From Alphaproteobacteria bacterium (lineage in GTDB: Bacteria > Pseudomonadota > Alphaproteobacteria > Micropepsales > Micropepsaceae): DNA of 7,080 nucleotides. The notes beneath the pieces are model-generated. The model did not search any database, was not told where the DNA came from, and saw nothing but the letters and a program-made list of their open reading frames with translations. The stretch lies in NCBI GenBank assembly GCA_003451645.1, contig DMER01000051.1, positions 2,697 to 9,776 of the forward strand, given 5' to 3'. The translations under genes and the position numbers were made by a program. The stretch's first letter is position 1; every line of letters starts with the position of its first letter. Of the stretch, positions 1-5,506 are shown piece after piece.

Positions 1-96
1 CTCAGGCGGGATGGGTGCATAGCCGATGAAAAGCGAGAGTACGCTCAGCGCGAGTGCGGCCAGTCCCAACGCGACGCAGATCAGTGCCGGGCGCAT
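1..96 (-). CDS. FecCD/BtuC-type ABC transporter permease, N-terminal fragment
   Basis: Only the first 32 residues are in the window; the gene continues past the left edge. They read as a short basic start (MRPA) followed by one strongly hydrophobic stretch and then GYAPIPPE. This resembles the first transmembrane helix of FecCD-family permeases, where the helix is followed by a short periplasmic segment with a Pro-Ile-Pro-like motif. Such permeases form the inner-membrane channel of B12 and iron-siderophore ABC importers. The gene follows btuB by 8 bases, and the btuB riboswitch lies upstream on the same strand, so a BtuC role in cobalamin import is the likely one. The ATG at 94-96 is preceded at suitable distance by GGTGA. 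A GTG at 106-108 is in frame four codons upstream and would overlap the btuB stop (GTGA), so the true start could be there. The family call rests on few residues and on context. Confidence 0.7.
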   Translation of the reverse strand, partial: MRPALICVALGLAALALSVLSLFIGYAPIPPE

Positions 97-104
97 CCTG
101 TGTG

Positions 105-1985
105 TCACCAGTCCAGGGCCACGCCAGCAAACAGCCCCGCCCTTGGCGCGGAGAAGCCAACGGCATCCGAATATCTTTCATCGAAAACATTCTGGCCACG
201 CAGATTGAGCAAGACGTGCTCGTTCAGCCGGTAGCGCGCATTCAGGTTCACGATCGCCCGATCATCGAGCTCAGTCCTGAAGATAAAGAACCCGTCCTCC
301 TGCTTGGCGGCCGTTTGCAGCGTGGCATTGAGATTGCCGCGCCCGTCTGCGAAGGACCAATCAACGGAAACGGAGCCCAAATGCTGCGGACGGCGTTGCC
401 GGGGCAAACCGTCTTCGGCATCCACGCTCGAGATAGTGGCATCGGTATAGGTATAGGCCAGCTGAACCCTCAGGTCCGGCAGCAGCCGCGCGCCAAGCGA
501 TGCCTCAACACCCGTCGAGCGCGTTGTCACTGCATTTTGGATGTAGACAAAGATATTTGGATCGAAGCGAATTTCGTCCTCGACGCGCTGATCAAAATAG
601 GCAAACGAGGCTTCAACGTTCGCCTCCGGCCAGGCGAGATCAACGCCCGCATCCCAGCCTGTTCCTCGCTCTTCCCTCAGCGCCGGGTTGCCCGAAAACC
701 CATCACAGAGTTCGAACAAGGACGGCGCGCGGAACCCGGTCCCCGCACTCGCCTTGAGCATCAGCCCCATCGTCTCTGTCTTCACCAGTCCATGTGACAG
801 GGTCGCGCGCCAGCTCACATGATCGCCGAATTCTTCGTGATCATCATACCGGGCGCCCAAGGTCACAAAGGTCTCAGGCGTCAAACGACCTTGATATTCT
901 GCCAAGGCGCCCAGGATCGTGCGCCCGCGGTTGAGGGCGTCTGTTGTCGCTCGCTCATCCTCGAAGTCGGTGCCGAGCACGACGTCGTGTCCTGCCGCAA
1001 CCTGATAGCGGCCAAGGGCCTCAATCCGCGTGCGCTCGGAATCAAAGCGCGATCCAAAGATGAAGGGCGCGCCATTCGCATAATCAGCGCGGTTCTGCGC
1101 CATATAGCTCGCCGCAACATTGCCTGACAACCGCCCATCGCCGCTCTGTCCGCTCAGCGCAAGGCGGCCAGCGAATTGCTCCGTATAGAGCACATTGTCC
1201 GTGTCGGACGTCAGAAGTACGAAATCAAAGCGGTCGAACTGCGCCTCGGCCTCGGAGTAGCGCGCAACCCCTTCCAGCCGCCAATTGGGGCTCAAGGCCG
1301 CGCCAAAGACACCATGCACCATCACATTACGATAAGGGTCAGGTTCGGTGTTCCCAGAGTCGATCTGTGCGGTAATGCCCTCATTATCAAAGCCCGAAAC
1401 CGTGACCGCATAGTCCACGATCCCGGATCTGCCGCGCACGGATGCACTGCCCGTAATGGTCTCAAAGCTGCCTGCCTCGATGGACAATCCGGCCTCGGTC
1501 TTTTCGCTGCCCCGGCGCGTTGTGATCACAATCACCCCGCCTATGGCATCCGCGCCATAGAGCAAGGCCTGAGGGCCTCTCAGGATCTCGATCCGCTCGA
1601 CATCGCGCGCGAGCAAATTGGCAAAATTGAAGGAGGTTTGCGTTCCTGACGGATCGGAGAGCTTGAGGCCGTCCACGATCAGCAGGGTGCGGTATTGTTC
1701 TTCGCCACGCAGACGCACGGCCGCAAAGCCTCCAGGGCCGCCATTCTGACTAACCCCCACCCCCGGCACATCGCGCAAGACGTCTGTCACGAACACCGCG
1801 CCTTTGCGTTCGATCTCCTCCCGCGTGATAAGAGTGACTTGGCTGCCGGTCTCGGCCGGAGGCCTGGATTTCTTTGTTGCCGTGACGATCACGCGCTCGG
1901 CAACCGGTTCACTGGCAACGGCCGCGCCGGTCAAGATCATTGTGATAACTGATGCGAGGCCAGAGGCCTTGATGGATTGTAGCAT
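105..1985 (-). CDS. btuB: TonB-dependent vitamin B12 outer-membrane receptor BtuB
   Basis: Predicted 626-residue outer-membrane receptor that would move cobalamin into the periplasm using TonB/ExbBD energy. Residues 1-24 form a signal peptide (Lys6, hydrophobic core, cleavage near AVA-S). A TonB-box-like segment RVIVTAT follows at 31-37. The plug domain spans roughly 45-157, with DVLRDVPGV at 68-76, LLIVDG at 101-106 and LRGPQALLYGADAIGGVIVI at 135-154, all typical of TonB receptors. The rest is a beta-barrel rich in alternating aromatic strands and ends in the aromatic residue Trp, as outer-membrane barrel proteins usually do. Length is close to E. coli BtuB (about 614). Sequence alone would fit a siderophore receptor, but the cobalamin riboswitch on the same strand directly upstream makes B12 the substrate. 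I chose the ATG at 1983-1985 because it gives a clean signal peptide; the frame stays open to 2093, within the leader. No strong Shine-Dalgarno is seen, only a hairpin at 1994-2014. Confidence 0.9.
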   Translation of the reverse strand: MLQSIKASGLASVITMILTGAAVASEPVAERVIVTATKKSRPPAETGSQVTLITREEIERKGAVFVTDVLRDVPGVGVSQNGGPGGFAAVRLRGEEQYRTLLIVDGLKLSDPSGTQTSFNFANLLARDVERIEILRGPQALLYGADAIGGVIVITTRRGSEKTEAGLSIEAGSFETITGSASVRGRSGIVDYAVTVSGFDNEGITAQIDSGNTEPDPYRNVMVHGVFGAALSPNWRLEGVARYSEAEAQFDRFDFVLLTSDTDNVLYTEQFAGRLALSGQSGDGRLSGNVAASYMAQNRADYANGAPFIFGSRFDSERTRIEALGRYQVAAGHDVVLGTDFEDERATTDALNRGRTILGALAEYQGRLTPETFVTLGARYDDHEEFGDHVSWRATLSHGLVKTETMGLMLKASAGTGFRAPSLFELCDGFSGNPALREERGTGWDAGVDLAWPEANVEASFAYFDQRVEDEIRFDPNIFVYIQNAVTTRSTGVEASLGARLLPDLRVQLAYTYTDATISSVDAEDGLPRQRRPQHLGSVSVDWSFADGRGNLNATLQTAAKQEDGFFIFRTELDDRAIVNLNARYRLNEHVLLNLRGQNVFDERYSDAVGFSAPRAGLFAGVALDW

Positions 1986-1993
1986 GCATGTCC

Positions 1994-2014
1994 GCAGGAG
2001 CCCTTTGCCCCTGC
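1994..2014 (-). promoter_or_regulatory. Hairpin immediately upstream of the btuB start
   Basis: Read on the minus strand, GCAGGGGC pairs with GCTCCTGC (8 bp, one G-T wobble) around the five-base loop AAAGG. The hairpin ends 8 bases before the btuB ATG, so it covers the region where a ribosome would bind. Many cobalamin riboswitches act by hiding or exposing the ribosome-binding site, and this is the natural candidate for that element. That it is a switch is inference; the pairing itself is visible. No T-run follows, so it does not look like an intrinsic terminator. Confidence 0.4.
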
Positions 2015-2042
2015 GCTCCCAGAAGTGACGCGCTCCCCCAGA

Positions 2043-2087
2043 GCGGAATTGCCCGAGAGGTCCGGCCGTCACAACGGAGAGTTCCGC
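2043..2087 (-). promoter_or_regulatory. Compound hairpin in the btuB leader (possible expression platform)
   Basis: On the minus strand GCGGAA (2087-2082) can pair with TTCCGC (2048-2043), enclosing a smaller stem CCGT/ACGG with a four-base loop at 2066-2077. It lies between the cobalamin aptamer and the hairpin before btuB. In cobalamin riboswitches a hairpin downstream of the aptamer often makes a loop-loop contact with the aptamer and passes the signal on. Placement fits that role, but I cannot show the contact by eye. There is no T-run. Confidence 0.3.
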
Positions 2088-2127
2088 AACCATAGGCGCA
2101 CCCCGGCCCAGGTTTCGACGACTCGTT

Positions 2128-2306
2128 CCTGGGCAGGTTTCCTGGCTCCCGGTTCAGATGCTGGCGCCGGCCTTCCCAGATCGGTACGATCCAGTGGCCA
2201 TCATGGCGCCCGCTCACCGGTTACAGTTGCGGGGGCAGCTGCGGATTTACACCGCATTCCCTATTATCCAACGAGCGCCGCATCGCGGCCCCCATCAGCA
2301 CCTAGG
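2128..2306 (-). promoter_or_regulatory. Cobalamin (adenosylcobalamin/B12) riboswitch aptamer
   Basis: The conserved cobalamin-aptamer blocks appear in correct order on the minus strand. AATAGGGAATGCGGTG ends at 2250 and is followed by AAATCCGC and the core CCCCCGCAACTGTAA (2235-2221). Then come GCCACTGG (2198-2191), GGGAAGGCC (2177-2169) and the B12 box GAGCCAGGAAACCTGCC (2148-2132). Closing helix P1 can form between CCTAGGT (2306-2300) and GCCCAGG (2134-2128), with one mismatch and one wobble. These RNAs bind a cobalamin cofactor and lower expression of the downstream gene when B12 is plentiful, here btuB and the permease. The 5' part carries an extra small hairpin at 2277-2289. The region from here to the btuB start (1986-2127) holds only leader structure and no gene. 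The outer limits may be off by a few bases. Confidence 0.95.
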
Positions 2307-2316
2307 CAGCCTGCAC

Positions 2317-2343
2317 TTTATGGCCGCCGCTCAATTCGCGCAA
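2317..2343 (-). promoter_or_regulatory. Weak candidate promoter for the riboswitch-btuB transcript
   Basis: On the minus strand TTGCGC (2343-2338) and CATAAA (2322-2317) stand 15 bases apart, a poor match to -35 and -10 consensus with a short spacer. The position is right, since transcription would begin a few bases before the aptamer's P1 helix at 2306. It lies inside the last codons of btuF. The transcript could equally come from a promoter upstream of btuF. Confidence 0.22.
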
Positions 2344-3136
2344 GGCGGGCAACAGCCTCGACGCTCCAAGGACCTGCGCATAACCACAATTTTGCCGGCA
2401 TCCAGTCGACTTGCGCCTTTGCAGCAACAGTCTTGAGCGCCGGATGGTGGAGAAGGGCCTGCGCGCGGCTAGCAGCAGACGGAGCGTGGTCATCAAAGAT
2501 GAGGAGGTCCGGCTTTGCAAGCACCACGCGCTCCAAAGAGACTGCGCCGTAATTCGTAACGCCCAGCTCTGGCGCGATGTTCGTAAGCCCTGCGCGCGCC
2601 AAGACATCATCGCTGAAGGTCCCCCGCGACGGCGAGTAGCCAATGGGCTCGTAAATGAGCGTGCGCAAAGGTTGCCCGCGTTTCGGGATGCTCCCAAGCT
2701 CCCGCCACATCGTCTGGATCAAGGCTTGCGCGCGGTCCTCTTCTTTCAGCGCGCGGCCCAAAAGCTGAAGATTGGCCTCCACATCTTTGAAGGACGACGG
2801 GTCAGGAACGACGAGGACCTCAATGCCGAGCCCCTTCAAAAAGTGGTTGGCCTTTGCACCCGTCCAGGCATTTGCAAGGACAAGATCGGGTTTCAGGGGC
2901 ACGATCTCTTCGGCGCGCGCGCCATTCTTGGCTATGGCTCTTGCCTGATCCGCGACGGTCGACAAGACAGGATCGGCTGCCAGATTGGATACCGCTGCAA
3001 TGCGGGCGGGCTCGACCAGGCGCAATAAAAGCTGGTCCGTGCAGAGATTGGTCGAGACAATGCGTTCTGGCCTCAGGGCCTGCGCGCTGGGTGCGATCGC
3101 GGTCAGAAGCGCCAAAAAAAACGCAGCGATCTGCAT
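2318..3136 (-). CDS. btuF: Periplasmic B12-binding protein of an ABC importer (BtuF-like)
   Basis: Predicted 272-residue exported substrate-binding protein of the helical-backbone (BtuF/FhuD, Peripla_BP_2) type, which would hand cobalamin from BtuB to the inner-membrane permease. Residues 1-20 form a signal peptide ending SAQA. The first lobe opens with RPERIVSTNLCTDQLLLRLV (22-41), typical of this class in alphaproteobacterial B12 clusters. Two PDLV/PDLL segments follow (EIVPLKPDLVLAN in lobe 1, RVVLAKPDLLIFDD in lobe 2), the usual lobe signatures. An Arg/Lys/Glu-rich central stretch would be the linking helix, and the protein ends with AKLWLCAGPWSVEAVARLA. The ATG at 3134-3136 gives the best signal peptide but has no clear ribosome-binding site. 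In-frame ATGs at 3190 and 3211 would add an Arg-rich leader, and the latter would overlap the start of the divergent gene. It lies upstream of the riboswitch, so it is not obviously under its control. The ligand is inferred from context; family membership is firm. Confidence 0.82.
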   Translation of the reverse strand: MQIAAFFLALLTAIAPSAQALRPERIVSTNLCTDQLLLRLVEPARIAAVSNLAADPVLSTVADQARAIAKNGARAEEIVPLKPDLVLANAWTGAKANHFLKGLGIEVLVVPDPSSFKDVEANLQLLGRALKEEDRAQALIQTMWRELGSIPKRGQPLRTLIYEPIGYSPSRGTFSDDVLARAGLTNIAPELGVTNYGAVSLERVVLAKPDLLIFDDHAPSAASRAQALLHHPALKTVAAKAQVDWMPAKLWLCAGPWSVEAVARLARIERRP

Positions 3137-3209
3137 CCGGCCATTAAAGGCCCGGCGTAATGCCTGATGCCGGCGCCCAGAGCGCCCCATCCACAAAGGG
3201 TTCTTGAAC
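3137..3209. other. Divergent intergenic region with imperfect palindromes
   Basis: This 73-base gap between the btuF-like gene (minus) and the ferritin-like gene (plus) should hold both promoters. Two inverted repeats are visible: CCGGCCATTAAAGGCCCGG (3137-3155, one unpaired C) and GGCGC-CCAGA-GCGCC (3172-3186). AAAGGG at 3195-3200 is a fair ribosome-binding site for the ATG at 3210. I find no convincing sigma-70 or ECF promoter pair by eye. In such GC-rich DNA these repeats may be chance. Confidence 0.3.
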
Positions 3210-3812
3210 ATGTCTCTTGATACGGTTTCTCAAGCTGGTTTGCTATCCCCCCAACGCCGCGCGTTCTTTGGCCAGGCTGCCCTCTCGGCAACAGCGATTG
3301 CGCTGTTGGCGGGAACGCAAGGCGCGTTGGCCTCCAAAGCGTTTGCCGCAGGCGGTGACATGGCGGGGGATGTGAGCATCCTCAATACGGCGCTCGGTCT
3401 CGAACATGAAGCCATTGCCGCCTATGAACTGGGTGCCAAGTCCGGCCTGTTGAAGGGTGGCGTCCTCGACGTCGCGGTGCTGTTCCAAAGCCACCACAAG
3501 GGCCATCGCGATGCCCTGATTGGCACCATCGGCAAACTAGGCGGCAAGGCGGTTGGCGCGAAATCGCTCGACGATTACGCAAAAGCGCTCAACGCGGGCT
3601 CGCTCAAGTCTGACAAGGACATCTTGATGCTGGCGCAACGCCTGGAGCGCGGGGCGGCCAATGCTTATATTGGCGTGATCCCGGCTTTTGCTGATCGTGA
3701 CCTGGCGCAGGTATCCGCGCGCCTGGCCGCTGACGAGACGATGCACTGGGCAATCTTGACGAATGCCTTGGGCCAAGCCCTGCCGAAAGAGCCTTTGAGT
3801 TTCGGCGCGTAA
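3210..3812 (+). CDS. Tat-exported ferritin-like domain protein
   Basis: Predicted 200-residue protein of the ferritin-like four-helix-bundle superfamily (Ferritin_2/DUF4439-like). The N-terminus has a twin-arginine signal, SPQRRAFFG at 13-21 with Arg16-Arg17, then a hydrophobic stretch to about 41, so it should be exported folded, as expected for a cofactor- or metal-loaded protein. The mature part shows helices with candidate metal ligands: LEHEAIAAYE (64-73), FQSHHKGHRD (92-101), AQRLERGAANAY (142-153) and ADETMHWAIL (174-183). Glu65/67/73, His95/96/99, Glu146, Glu176 and His179 are the plausible di-metal residues. The spacing of E...ExxH pairs is ferritin-like, but the exact ligands are my reading. 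I chose the ATG at 3210 because AAAGGG precedes it by nine bases; a TTG six bases upstream is less likely. It is the first gene of the cytochrome/sigma/anti-sigma set, 91 bases before the cytochrome. Its activity (iron storage, peroxide or oxygen chemistry) cannot be told from sequence. Confidence 0.85.
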   Translation: MSLDTVSQAGLLSPQRRAFFGQAALSATAIALLAGTQGALASKAFAAGGDMAGDVSILNTALGLEHEAIAAYELGAKSGLLKGGVLDVAVLFQSHHKGHRDALIGTIGKLGGKAVGAKSLDDYAKALNAGSLKSDKDILMLAQRLERGAANAYIGVIPAFADRDLAQVSARLAADETMHWAILTNALGQALPKEPLSFGA

Positions 3813-3840
3813 CTGCCCCCCTTCATGTTGCACGCCGGAT

Positions 3841-3882
3841 TGGGCCGTGAGCGGGTTTTCCTGTTTTCCCGCTTGCGGCCTG
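3841..3882 (+). other. Long intergenic hairpin between ferritin-like and cytochrome genes
   Basis: GGCCGTGAGCGGG (3843-3855) pairs with CCCGCTTGCGGCC (3868-3880) over all 13 positions in RNA, two of them G-U, around the T-rich loop TTTTCCTGTTTT. Two more wobble pairs can extend it to 3841-3882. No T-run follows on either strand, so it is a poor intrinsic terminator. It may instead stabilise the upstream message, mark a processing site or cause partial termination. The cytochrome gene has its own ribosome-binding site (AAAGG, 3891-3895) after the hairpin. Confidence 0.5.
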
Positions 3883-3903
3883 CCAGCTCAAAAGGTCCGT
3901 ATC

Positions 3904-4290
3904 ATGACGCAATCGCTACCCGTGATTTTGGCCGCGACCCTGATCATGGGCGCGGCTACCTCCGCCTCAGCCGCCGATGCCAAGAAAGGTCAAACCCTAT
4001 GGGAGAGCCGTTGCACAGGCTGTCATTCCTTAGACGAGGACCGGATCGGCCCGCGTCATCGTGGCGTTGTCGGGCGCAAGGCCGGCAGCATCCAGGGCTT
4101 CGCCTATAGTGACGCGGTTAAGAAGGCTGGATTTATCTGGGATTCAGTCAAACTCGATGCCTGGCTTACCAACCCGCAAGCGCTGCTTCCCGGTCAGCGG
4201 ATGAACTTCAGGGTCGCCAAGCCCGAAGACCGCGCCGACATCATTGCCTATCTTGCAAGTCTGTCGCCAAGTAACCCCGCGAAACCGTGA
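3904..4290 (+). CDS. Exported class I c-type cytochrome
   Basis: Predicted 128-residue precursor of a small soluble monohaem cytochrome c. Residues 1-23 are a signal peptide ending SASA, placing the mature protein in the periplasm. The haem-binding motif CTGCH is at 37-41 (Cys37 and Cys40 thioether links, His41 axial ligand). IGPRHRGVVGRKAG (48-61) and FAYSDAVKKAG (66-76) match the mitochondrial/c2-type cytochrome core. PGQRM (96-100) supplies the probable second axial ligand Met100, and the C-terminal helix is DRADIIAYLASL. It should therefore be a low-spin electron carrier or a domain-sized electron donor. The ATG at 3904 follows AAAGG by eight bases and yields the signal peptide. Its stop codon overlaps the start of the sigma factor gene (TGATG), indicating co-translation. 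Partners are unknown; the exported ferritin-like protein upstream is an obvious candidate. Confidence 0.92.
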   Translation: MTQSLPVILAATLIMGAATSASAADAKKGQTLWESRCTGCHSLDEDRIGPRHRGVVGRKAGSIQGFAYSDAVKKAGFIWDSVKLDAWLTNPQALLPGQRMNFRVAKPEDRADIIAYLASLSPSNPAKP

Positions 4291-4970
4291 TGAGCGTCGC
4301 AATCCGGAAATTGCCTCTTCGCGTACCTCCATCCGTTACGTTAAGGTCGGGGCTGTCTGGCCGGGAGGGACGCAACTTGCCGCCCATTGCTGTGGTTCGA
4401 GATCCACAAGGCTCTCAAGAGAGCGATATTGCCGATCTATTGTCAAAGACGGCGCAGGGCGATAGGGCGGCGTTCCGCGCGCTGTATGATGCGACTTCAG
4501 CGCAATTGTTCGGGGTAGCGCTGCAATTCGCCAAGCGCCGGGAGCTGGCGGAGGACATTGCTCAGGATGCCTACATGGCCATCTGGCAGAAGGCGGCGCA
4601 GTATGCGCCCAGCCGCGGAACACCGTTGGCGTGGATGTGCATGATCGTGCGAAATCGCGCGATTGACCGGCTGAGAGCCCAAGCCCGCCGCCCGCAAACG
4701 CAGTCACTCGACGATCCGGAGACGCCTGGGCCATTGGCCGCAGCCGAAGCAACGCTTGCCAACAAGGCCGCCAGTGCCCCCAACTGTGCCTTTGATATGG
4801 ACAAGGCGCTCAGGGCGCTCCCCTTGGTGCAGCGGCAGGCCGTCTTGCTTGCCTTTGTCGAGGGACTAACTCATGTAGAGTTGGCTGAGCGCCTCAATGC
4901 GCCACTTGGTACAGTCAAAAGCTGGGTCCGGCGCGGGCTTGCGGCGTTGAAGGAGGATTTGGTGTCATGA
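4290..4970 (+). CDS. ECF-family RNA polymerase sigma factor
   Basis: Predicted 226-residue group IV (extracytoplasmic function) sigma-70 protein. Region 2 lies at about 62-130: FRALYDATSAQLFGVAL, then LAEDIAQDAYMAIWQKA (86-102) for core RNA polymerase binding and TPLAWMCMIVRNRAIDRLR (111-129) for -10 recognition. A linker of about 40 residues leads to region 4 at about 170-224, whose helix-turn-helix LTHVELAERLNAPLGTVKSW would read the -35 element. Regions 1 and 3 are absent, as expected. The next gene, overlapping by four bases, is its probable anti-sigma factor. The ATG at 4290 overlaps the cytochrome stop and gives an N-terminal extension of about 45 residues that is unusual for the family. 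A TTG at 4377-4379, eight bases after GGGAGG (4363-4368), would give a more typical 197-residue protein. Resemblance to RpoE of R. sphaeroides comes mainly from its cupin partner; the inducing signal is not shown here. Confidence 0.92.
   Translation: MSVAIRKLPLRVPPSVTLRSGLSGREGRNLPPIAVVRDPQGSQESDIADLLSKTAQGDRAAFRALYDATSAQLFGVALQFAKRRELAEDIAQDAYMAIWQKAAQYAPSRGTPLAWMCMIVRNRAIDRLRAQARRPQTQSLDDPETPGPLAAAEATLANKAASAPNCAFDMDKALRALPLVQRQAVLLAFVEGLTHVELAERLNAPLGTVKSWVRRGLAALKEDLVS
4363..4379 (+). promoter_or_regulatory. Strong internal ribosome-binding site with a TTG start inside the sigma gene
   Basis: GGGAGG at 4363-4368 stands eight bases before an in-frame TTG at 4377. The upstream ATG at 4290 has no recognisable Shine-Dalgarno and relies on overlap with the preceding stop. 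The product would lose 29 residues that fall outside the conserved sigma domains. Either this is the real start, or both are used. Confidence 0.35.
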
Positions 4971-5506
4971 CGACGCCCGACTATGATTTCGATGCAGCAG
5001 AGTACGTGCTCGGCACCATGACGGATGAGGAGCGCCAAGCGTTCGAACGTTTGCGTGACGGCGACCCAGCGCTGCAAGCCGCGACCGCTGCTTGGGAGTC
5101 TTCCCTGGGCGAAGCCTTGGTGACCATGGCACCAGCCGCGCCTCCAGCACGTCTTTGGGAGCGGATCGACCACGCGGTTGACGCTCTGCCCGATCCAAGG
5201 ACCATTCAGGTCGGGCGCGCAGAGGGGTGCTGGACAGAGTTTTTACCTGGCGTGCAATTGAAACTCTTGCGTCCCGAAGACGACAGTGGCACCGCGACTT
5301 TTCTCATGAAGTTGGCGCCGGGGGCGTCAGTGCCTGCGCATAATCACCCCAAGACCGAAGAGTGCTATGTCATAGACGGCGTGATGCAGATCGGCGCGGC
5401 CCACTTTTATCCTGGCGACTATATCGCCTATCCTGCCGGCGTTCCGCACACGCAAATGGGGAGCTCGACTGGCGGCACGCTGCTCATTCGTGGTGGATAC
5501 CACTAG
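4967..5506 (+). CDS. Cupin-containing anti-sigma factor (ChrR-like sensor domain, RskA-like N-terminus)
   Basis: Predicted 179-residue soluble protein that probably holds the preceding sigma factor inactive. The N-terminal part (about 8-72) reads AAEYVLGTMTDEERQAFERL (10-29) and DPALQAATAAWESSLGEAL (33-51), the pattern of RskA-type anti-sigma N-termini, ending in a P/A-rich stretch and LWERID. The His/CxxC zinc motif of classical ChrR/ZAS domains is absent; the only cysteines are 88 and 133. No transmembrane helix follows. Residues about 85-175 are a cupin barrel: VPAHNHPKTEECYVIDG (122-138) and GDYIAYPAGVPHT (150-162). His125, His127, Glu131 and His161 have the same spacing as the zinc ligands reported for ChrR (H141, H143, E147, H177), so a metal centre is likely. 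Singlet oxygen or peroxide are the known signals for ChrR-like cupins; which applies here is unknown. ATG at 4967 overlaps the sigma stop (ATGA) and is preceded by AAGGAGG at 4950-4956. Confidence 0.88.
   Translation: MTTPDYDFDAAEYVLGTMTDEERQAFERLRDGDPALQAATAAWESSLGEALVTMAPAAPPARLWERIDHAVDALPDPRTIQVGRAEGCWTEFLPGVQLKLLRPEDDSGTATFLMKLAPGASVPAHNHPKTEECYVIDGVMQIGAAHFYPGDYIAYPAGVPHTQMGSSTGGTLLIRGGYH

Noticed and set aside
54..797. Long plus-strand open frame opposite btuB (247 codons)
   Set aside because: It is antisense to an unambiguous TonB receptor in GC-rich DNA, where opposite-strand frames stay open by chance. Its translation shows no domain, signal or membrane pattern and it has no ribosome-binding site.
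1176..1649. Plus-strand open frame opposite the middle of btuB (157 codons)
   Set aside because: It is antisense to conserved plug and barrel sequence, with no supporting start signal or domain.
105..1985. Receptor as a siderophore or haem transporter
   Set aside because: TonB receptor sequence alone cannot exclude it, but a complete cobalamin riboswitch directly upstream on the same strand strongly favours B12.
2411..3028. Plus-strand open frame opposite btuF (205 codons)
   Set aside because: The minus-strand frame has a signal peptide and binding-protein lobes. The plus frame is Arg-rich with no recognisable family.
3137..3211. Longer start for the btuF-like protein at 3211 or 3190
   Set aside because: It would place a long Arg-rich stretch before a standard signal peptide, occupy the whole divergent promoter gap and, at 3211, overlap the opposite gene's start codon. 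Kept only as an alternative.
4967..5200. Classical zinc-type anti-sigma (ZAS) domain
   Set aside because: No His-x3-Cys-x2-Cys motif is present in the N-terminal 85 residues; there are no cysteines before position 88.
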